From positions 1,595,897-1,644,245 of the forward strand of contig BFEA01000302.1 in the NCBI GenBank assembly GCA_003427395.1: DNA of 48,349 bases. Reading direction: 5' to 3'. The first letter of the stretch is position 1; each line of letters opens with the position of its first letter. The stretch is from Chara braunii (Eukaryota > Streptophyta > Charophyceae > Charales > Characeae). Both the position numbers and the translations under genes were made by a program. A model generated the notes under the pieces. That model had not been told where the DNA came from, did not search any database, and worked only from the letters and a program-made list of their open reading frames with translations. Positions 42,671 through 48,349 of this stretch are shown here, in pieces.

Positions 42671-43593
42671 GATTAGTTATTGACCACTTAGAAAATGTAA
42701 CTGGGTTACGCCCTAGCGGGGCCGCTTAATTAATATGCTCGTGTTTTTTTTTTTTTTTAATTCTCCCTCTTTCAGTTAAAGAATTGTAAAATTCTTAGTA
42801 TGCTACCGGCCACTTGGCTTGGGTAAGGGCAGATCAGGCCGCAAACTCGGGGCCTCCAACCAGACCTAGTCTAAAGTGGCCCTGCAACTCTACAAGTCCT
42901 AGAAAACTACTATTTTGTTTTTACTTTCTCACTCTCCCAAGTGGAAAGCAAACTCACGTGAGGGAGGACATTTAATAGAGTTGCACCCCGACCCAGGCGC
43001 AAGTCCGTTTTTGTTTTTTTTTTCAATTTTTTCTTAGATCTATCTGTCTCTGTTGAACAACTTTAATATTATTGGTACGCCACCAGTCACTTGGCTAAGG
43101 CGAATGAAAATCAGGTCACATAGGTGAGTCTTCCAAAACGATCGTGAAGAGGCCGGACATGTCGCTTTAAAGAATCTCGCACTAGTTTTGTTTTTCCACT
43201 TTTTCACTCTTCCGATGGAAAGCAACGTCAAAAACGACAAAACATTCATGTAGGTCACACCTTAGCCCAACCACCAAAACAATTGTTTTTTTTTCCCTTT
43301 TTTCGTTGTACGTTTCAGTTGAACAATTTGAATATTTTCTATGATTTTTTTTTTTCTCCCCTTTAACCTGTTTTAGTTTAACAATTAGAATACTCTTTAT
43401 CAAGTTCTTTCTAAGTTTGGATATATCGCTCTATAGAATCTCGTATTCGCTCAGTAATTTTTTTTCCCGACTAAAAAATATACATATATATACATAGTTC
43501 TATGTGACAATATATATATTCCATCTGGTGTGGGTGAGTGATAGTCTACTTTGATTTTGGTTAAGGTAGATTATCATTTACAGTGTAATCAGT

Positions 43594-43706
43594 GAGGGGA
43601 TTCTGCAGACTGTTGAGGGTTCAGCCTCCTGATGAGTCGGTGAAACTCCGACNAGCCTCCTGATGAGTCGGTGAAACTCCGACGAAACAGTTTGTCACAG
43701 CCCCTC
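43594..43706 (+). ncRNA. Type III hammerhead ribozyme
   Basis: All core elements are present. Stem III is GCAGACTGT (43605-43613) with ACAGTTTGT (43687-43695), 9 bp including G-U pairs. The predicted cleavage triplet is GTT, with cleavage after 43614. Stem I is GAGG (43615-43618) with CCTC (43625-43628) and a GTTCAG loop. The core CTGATGA is at 43629-43635. Stem II is GTCGG with CCGAC. The core GAAA is at 43684-43687. An outer GAGGGG/CCCCTC helix (43594-43599, 43701-43706) extends stem III. A 30-bp exact duplication around a single N at 43653 splits stem II from GAAA; this looks like a contig-join artefact, and removing one copy gives a complete ribozyme. GUU is a permitted but uncommon NUH site. 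Confidence 0.75.
43623..43683. other. 30-bp exact duplication around one N (assembly join)
   Basis: The same 30 bases occupy 43623-43652 and 43654-43683, separated by a single N. This is typical of two overlapping contig ends joined without merging. Confidence 0.75.
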
Positions 43707-43761
43707 GTTTGTTGTCCTCTTCTCCCTCTCTGCCTACGGTTTACCGGGCAGTTCTATTTGA

Positions 43762-43762
<1 letters not shown>

Positions 43763-43792
<30 letters not shown>
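43763..43792. repeat. (TA)n microsatellite
   Basis: About 14 TA units following gttctatttgacga. The related gttctatgtgaca with (TA)n lies at about 43497, so these direct repeats flank the ribozyme-bearing segment. Confidence 0.9.
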
Positions 43793-43796
<4 letters not shown>

Positions 43797-44044
43797 TTCC
43801 GACCTGTTTCAGTTTAAATAATTATAACAATCTTAATCAAGGTCCTCTAATATTTTTTTTTGCAAATTATTTTCCGTGAACAAATTTCAGTTTAACATTT
43901 AAAAAATTGTCTATCAAGTTTTTTCTAAAGACACTACGCAATGTTCCAAAATTCAAGAGTATGTTTTCATTAAATCAGAAGTCCACCCAATAAGAAAAAT
44001 TTGCTTTGGGGGTCTCACTAAGACCAGTATCCCCAGGAGAAATG

Positions 44045-47000
44045 AAGGTATTTTCTCTAACGAAACCCAGAACACCCAAAGAGCTATTAATCCTAGATAT
44101 ACTTAGTCAACTCCTAAGATCTCATAGTATATTCTTGCTACCGAAACCCCCAATACCTATCAAGATATAATTCTTATCGAGACTTAGTAAATTCCTGAAA
44201 TCCGAAAATGTATTTTTGCTAACCAAACCACGAATACCTATCGACATATAATTCATAGATAGGCTAAATAAACATTTGAAATCCTAAAGTGTATTTTCAG
44301 TAATGAAACTCCAAACGCCTACCGAGATACAATCCCTACAGAGACTAAGTAAAATCTTAAAACCCCGTACTGTATTTTCAACAACGAAACCCCCAAAGCC
44401 TATCGAGATATAATCTCTAGATAGACTAAGTAAAATACCGAAACCCCGTAGTGTATTTTCGGTAATGAAACCCCGAAAGCCTATCGATATATAATCCCTA
44501 GAGAGACCCGAAACCCCGTAGTGTATTTTCGGTAACGAAACCCTGAAAGCCTATAAAGGTATAATCCCTAGAGAGACTAAGTAAAATCCCGAAACCCCGT
44601 AGTGCATTTTCACTAACGAAACCCAAACAGCCTATCGAGATATAATCCCTAGAGAGACTAAGTAAAATCCCGAAACCCCATCGTGTATTTTCGGTAACGA
44701 AACCACGACAGCATATCCAGATATAATCCTTAGAAAGACTAAGTAAAATTTTGAAACCCCGTAGCGTATTTTCGGTAACGAAACCTCGAAAGCCTATCGA
44801 GATATAATCCAAAGAGAGACTTATTAATATCCCGAAACACCGTAGTGTATTTTCGGTAACGAAACCCCAAAAGCTTATCGAGATACAATCCTTAGAAACA
44901 CTAAGTAAAATCGCGAACCCCAAAGTATATTTTCGGTAACCAAACCATTAAAGCGTATCCTGAAATAATCCCGAGAGACTAAGTAAAATCCTGAAACCCC
45001 GTACTGCGTTTTCACTAACGAAACCCCGAAGGCCTATCGAGATAAAATCCCTAGAGACACTAAGTAAAATCCCGAAATCTTGTAGTGTATTTTCGGTAAC
45101 GAAACCCCAAAAACCTATCGAGATATAATCCCTAGAGAAACTAAGAAATCCCGAAAGCCCATCGAGATATAATCCCTAGAGAAACTAAGTAAAATCCCGA
45201 AACCTCGAAGTGTATTTTCAGTAATGAAACCGAAAGCCTGTCGAGATATCATCCTTAGAAAGACGGAGTAAAATTATGAAACCCCGTAGTGTATTTTAGG
45301 TAACGAAACCCCTAAAGCCTATCGAGATATGATCCCTAGAGAGACTTAGTAAAATTCGAAAACCCCTTAGTGTATTTTCAGTAACGAAACCCCGAAAGCC
45401 TATCGAGAAAGAATCCCTAGACAGACTAAGTAAAATCCCGACACCCCGTAGTGCATTTTCGTTATCGGAACCCCGAAAGCCTATCAAGATTTAATCCTTC
45501 GAGAGACCGAGTAAAATCCTAAAACCCCGTAGTGTATTTTCGGTAACGAAACGCCGAAAGCCTATCTAGGTATAATCCTTAGAGAGACTAAGTAAAATCC
45601 CGAAAACCCCGAAGTGTATTTTCGGTAATGAAACCCCGAAAGCCTATGGAGATATAATCATTGGAAAGACAAAAAATTATGAAACCCCGTAGTGTATTTT
45701 TCGTAAAGAAACCCGGAAAGCCTATCGAGATATAGTTCCTAGAGAGACTTAGTAAAATCCTGAAACCCTGTAGTGTATTTTTGGTAACGAAACCTCGAAA
45801 GCCTATCGAGATAAAATTCATCGAGAAACTAAGTAAAATCCTGAAACCCCGTAGTGCATTTTCACTATCGAAACCCCGAAAGCTATCGAGAATTAATCCC
45901 TAAAGAGACTAAGTAAGATCCTTAAACCCCGTAGTGTATTTTTGGTAACAAAACCCAGAAAGCCTATCGACATACAATCCCTGAAAAGACTAAGTAAAAT
46001 CCCGAAACCTCGGAGTGTATTTTCGGTAACGAAACCCCAAAAGCCTATTGAGATACAATCCCTAGAGACACTTGGTAAAATTTTGAAACCCCAAAATGCA
46101 TTTTCACTATCGAAACCCCGAAAACCCATCGAGGTATAATCCCTAGAGAAACTTGGTAAAATTTTGAAACCCCGTAGTGCATTTTCGCTATCGAAACCCC
46201 GAAAGCCTGTCGAGATTTAATCCCTAGAAAGACTAGGTAAGATCCCGAAACCCCGTAGTGTATTTTCGGTAACGAAACCCCGAAAACCTATCGAGATATA
46301 ATCCCTAGAGAGACCGAGTAAAATCCCGAAAACCCAAAGAGTATTTTCGGTAACGAGACCCCGAAAGCCTATCGAGATATAATCCTTAGAAAGACTAAGT
46401 AAGATCTCGAAACCCTGAAGTGTATTTTCGGTAACGAAACCCCCAAAGCCTATCGAGATACAAGCCCTAGAAATACTAAGTAAAATCCCGAAACCCCGCA
46501 GTGCATTTTCGCTATCGAAACTCCGAAAGTCTATCCAGATGTAATCCCCAGAGAGACAAGATAAAATCCCGAAACCCTGTACTGTATTTTCGATAACGAA
46601 ACCCGAAAACCCTATCGAGATATAATCCCTAGAGAGACTTAGTAAAATCTCAAAACCCCGAAGAGCATTTCCGGTGACGAAACCCCGAAAACCTATCGAG
46701 ATATAATTCCTAAAGAGACTAAGTAAAATTATGAAACCCCGTAGTGTGTTCTCGCTAACGAAACCCCGAAAGTCTATCAAGATATAGGCCCTAGAGAGAC
46801 TTAGTAAAATCCTGAAACCCAGTACTGCATTTTCGGTAATGAGACCGCGAAAGCCGGACGCGATATATTCCCTAGAGATACTAAGTAAAATCCGGAAACC
46901 CCGAAGTGCATTTTTGCTATCGAAACCCCGAAAACCTATCGATATTTAATCCCTAGAGAGACTAAGTAAGATCTTGAAACCCCGTAGTGCATTTTCACTA

Positions 47001-48349
47001 TCGAAACCCCGAAAGCCAACCAAGATTTAATCCACAGAAAGACTAAGTAAAATCCCAAAACCCCATAGTGCATTTTCGCTAATGAAACGCCGAAAGTCTT
47101 TCGAGATATAATCCCTAGAGAGACTGAGTAAAATCCTGAAACCCCATAGTGCATTTTCGCTAACAAAATCCCGAGAGCCTATCGAGATACAATCCATACA
47201 GAGACTGAGTAAAATCCCGAAACCCCGAAGTGTATTTTCGGTAACGAAACCCCGAAAGCCTATCGAGATATAATCCTTAGAGAGATTACGTAAAATTATG
47301 AAACCTCGTAGTGTATTTTCGATAACGAAACCCCGAAAGCCTATCGAGATATAATCCCTAGAGAGACTTAGTAAAATCCCGAACCCCCGTGGTGTATTTT
47401 CGTTATCGAAACGCCGAAAGCCTATCGAGATATAATCCCTAGACAGACTAAGTAAACTCCCGAAACCTCGTAGTGCATTTTCACTATCGAAACCCCGAAA
47501 GCCTATCGAGATATAATCCTTCGTGAGAATGAGTAGAATTCTGAAACCCCGTAGTGTATTTTGGGTAACGAAACCCCGAAAGCCTATCGAGATATAATTC
47601 CTAGAGAGACTAAGTAAACCCCTTAGTGCATTTTCGTTATCGAAACCCCGAAAGCCTATCGAGATTTAATCCCTAGAGAGAGTAAGATTCTGAAACCTCG
47701 TAGTGTATTTTCGGTAACAAAACCCCGAAAGCCTATCGAGATATAATTCCTGGAGAGACTAAGTGAAATCCCGAAACCCTGAAGTGCATTTTCAGTAACA
47801 AAACCCCGAAAACCCATCGAGATACAATCCCTAGAGATACTTCCCGTAGTGTATTTTCGGTAACGAAACCCTGACAGCCTATCGAGATATAATCCCTAGA
47901 GAGACTAAATAAAATCCCGAAACCCGGTAGTGTATTTTCGATAACGAAACCCCGAAAGACTATCGAGATATAATCCCTAGAGAGACTAAGTAAAATCCCG
48001 AAACCCCGTACTCTATTTTCGATAACGAAATCCCGAAAACCTATCGAGATATAATCCCTAGAGAGACTGAGTAAAATCCTGAAACCCAGAAGTGCATTTT
48101 CGGTATCGAAACCCCGAAAACCTATCGAGATTTAATCCGTAGAGAAACTAAGTAAAATCCCAAAATACTAAGCAAAATCCTGAAACCCCAAAGTGTATTT
48201 TCAATAACGAAACCCCGAAAGCCTATCGAAATACAATCCCTAGAGATACTAAGTAAAATCCCGAAACCCGGTAGTGCAATTTCACTATCGAAACCCCGAA
48301 AGCCTATCGATATTTAATCCCTAAAGAGACTAAATAAAATCCTGAATTC
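44045..48349 (-). repeat. 81-bp satellite array B (inverted relative to A)
   Basis: More than 50 tandem copies with an 81-bp period, running off the window end. The plus-strand core is gtagtgtattttcggtaacg, aaaccccgaaagcctatcga, gatataatccctagagagac and taagtaaaatcccgaaaccc. Its reverse complement shares tttcgggattttacttagtc and ttcggg.tttcgttaccgaaa with array A, so both are one family. Copies at the left edge (44045-44300) are most diverged. Confidence 0.9.

Larger units (their letters stand above)
42765..43930. repeat. Degenerate ~277-bp tandem repeat
   Basis: cacttggct occurs at 42811 and 43088 (offset 277), with matching ctctgtt/ctttcagtt...aaca..tt.aatattt, ctcactctcccaagtggaaagca / ttcactcttccgatggaaagca and accc.agcccaa phrases. 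Shorter partial units starting ttcagttgaacaattt or ttcagtttaa follow at about 43313, 43368, 43808 and 43885. The hammerhead-bearing segment is embedded in this array. Confidence 0.6.

Noticed and set aside
43629-43695. Alternative type I hammerhead reading with GTC cleavage and a 2-bp stem III
   Set aside because: Sequence after GTC (acag) does not pair with the bases before CTGATGA, whereas the type III fold gives three good stems.
46217-46780. 187-codon minus-strand ORF in satellite B
   Set aside because: Same cause: an in-frame satellite period with few stop codons, broken repeatedly along the array.

Overview
This is eukaryotic nuclear DNA made almost entirely of decayed mobile elements and satellite DNA. 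I found no intact conserved host gene. The L1-type LINE has a plant-like layout (gag-like ORF1 with a zinc knuckle, APE endonuclease, reverse transcriptase, and a tail resembling the zf-RVT region of plant LINEs). Together with hAT-type MITEs and a Penelope-like reverse transcriptase, this suggests a streptophyte such as a charophyte alga, bryophyte, lycophyte or fern. That is an inference, and I cannot name the species. The density of satellites and nested repeats suggests heterochromatin or a pericentromeric region.

Layout. 1-3.45 kb: an open frame with a SAP-like segment, then a Penelope-like reverse transcriptase that stays in one frame but carries four TAA/TAG stops. 3.5-7.2 kb: CT-rich DNA, a 176-bp duplication and a ~134-bp satellite. 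7.2-7.8 kb: two adjacent hAT-like MITEs. 9.34-15.18 kb: a ~5.8-kb repeat, block 1, with a third MITE inserted at its far end (15.19-15.56 kb). 15.9-18.5 kb: tetranucleotide and purine/pyrimidine repeats with a sequence gap. 18.9-26.5 kb: a decayed LINE on the minus strand. 28.0-28.2 kb: a cluster of small hairpins. 28.88-34.58 kb: block 2, a second copy of the 5.8-kb repeat in inverted orientation. 37.2-39.5 kb and 44.0-48.35 kb: two arrays of one 81-bp satellite family in opposite orientations. Between them lie short duplications, a poly(A)-ended retroposon, a possible rRNA-derived fragment, a 277-bp tandem repeat and a hammerhead ribozyme.

The most interesting signals are RNA- or structure-like rather than protein-coding. 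They are a complete type III hammerhead ribozyme near 43.6 kb, an array of about ten short hairpins (29.7-30.6 kb) whose stems differ between copies while mostly keeping base pairing, MITEs that share a core but carry different termini, and the two inverted repeat pairs (the 5.8-kb element and the 81-bp satellite). The genes do not form a pathway. What they share is mobile and repetitive DNA.
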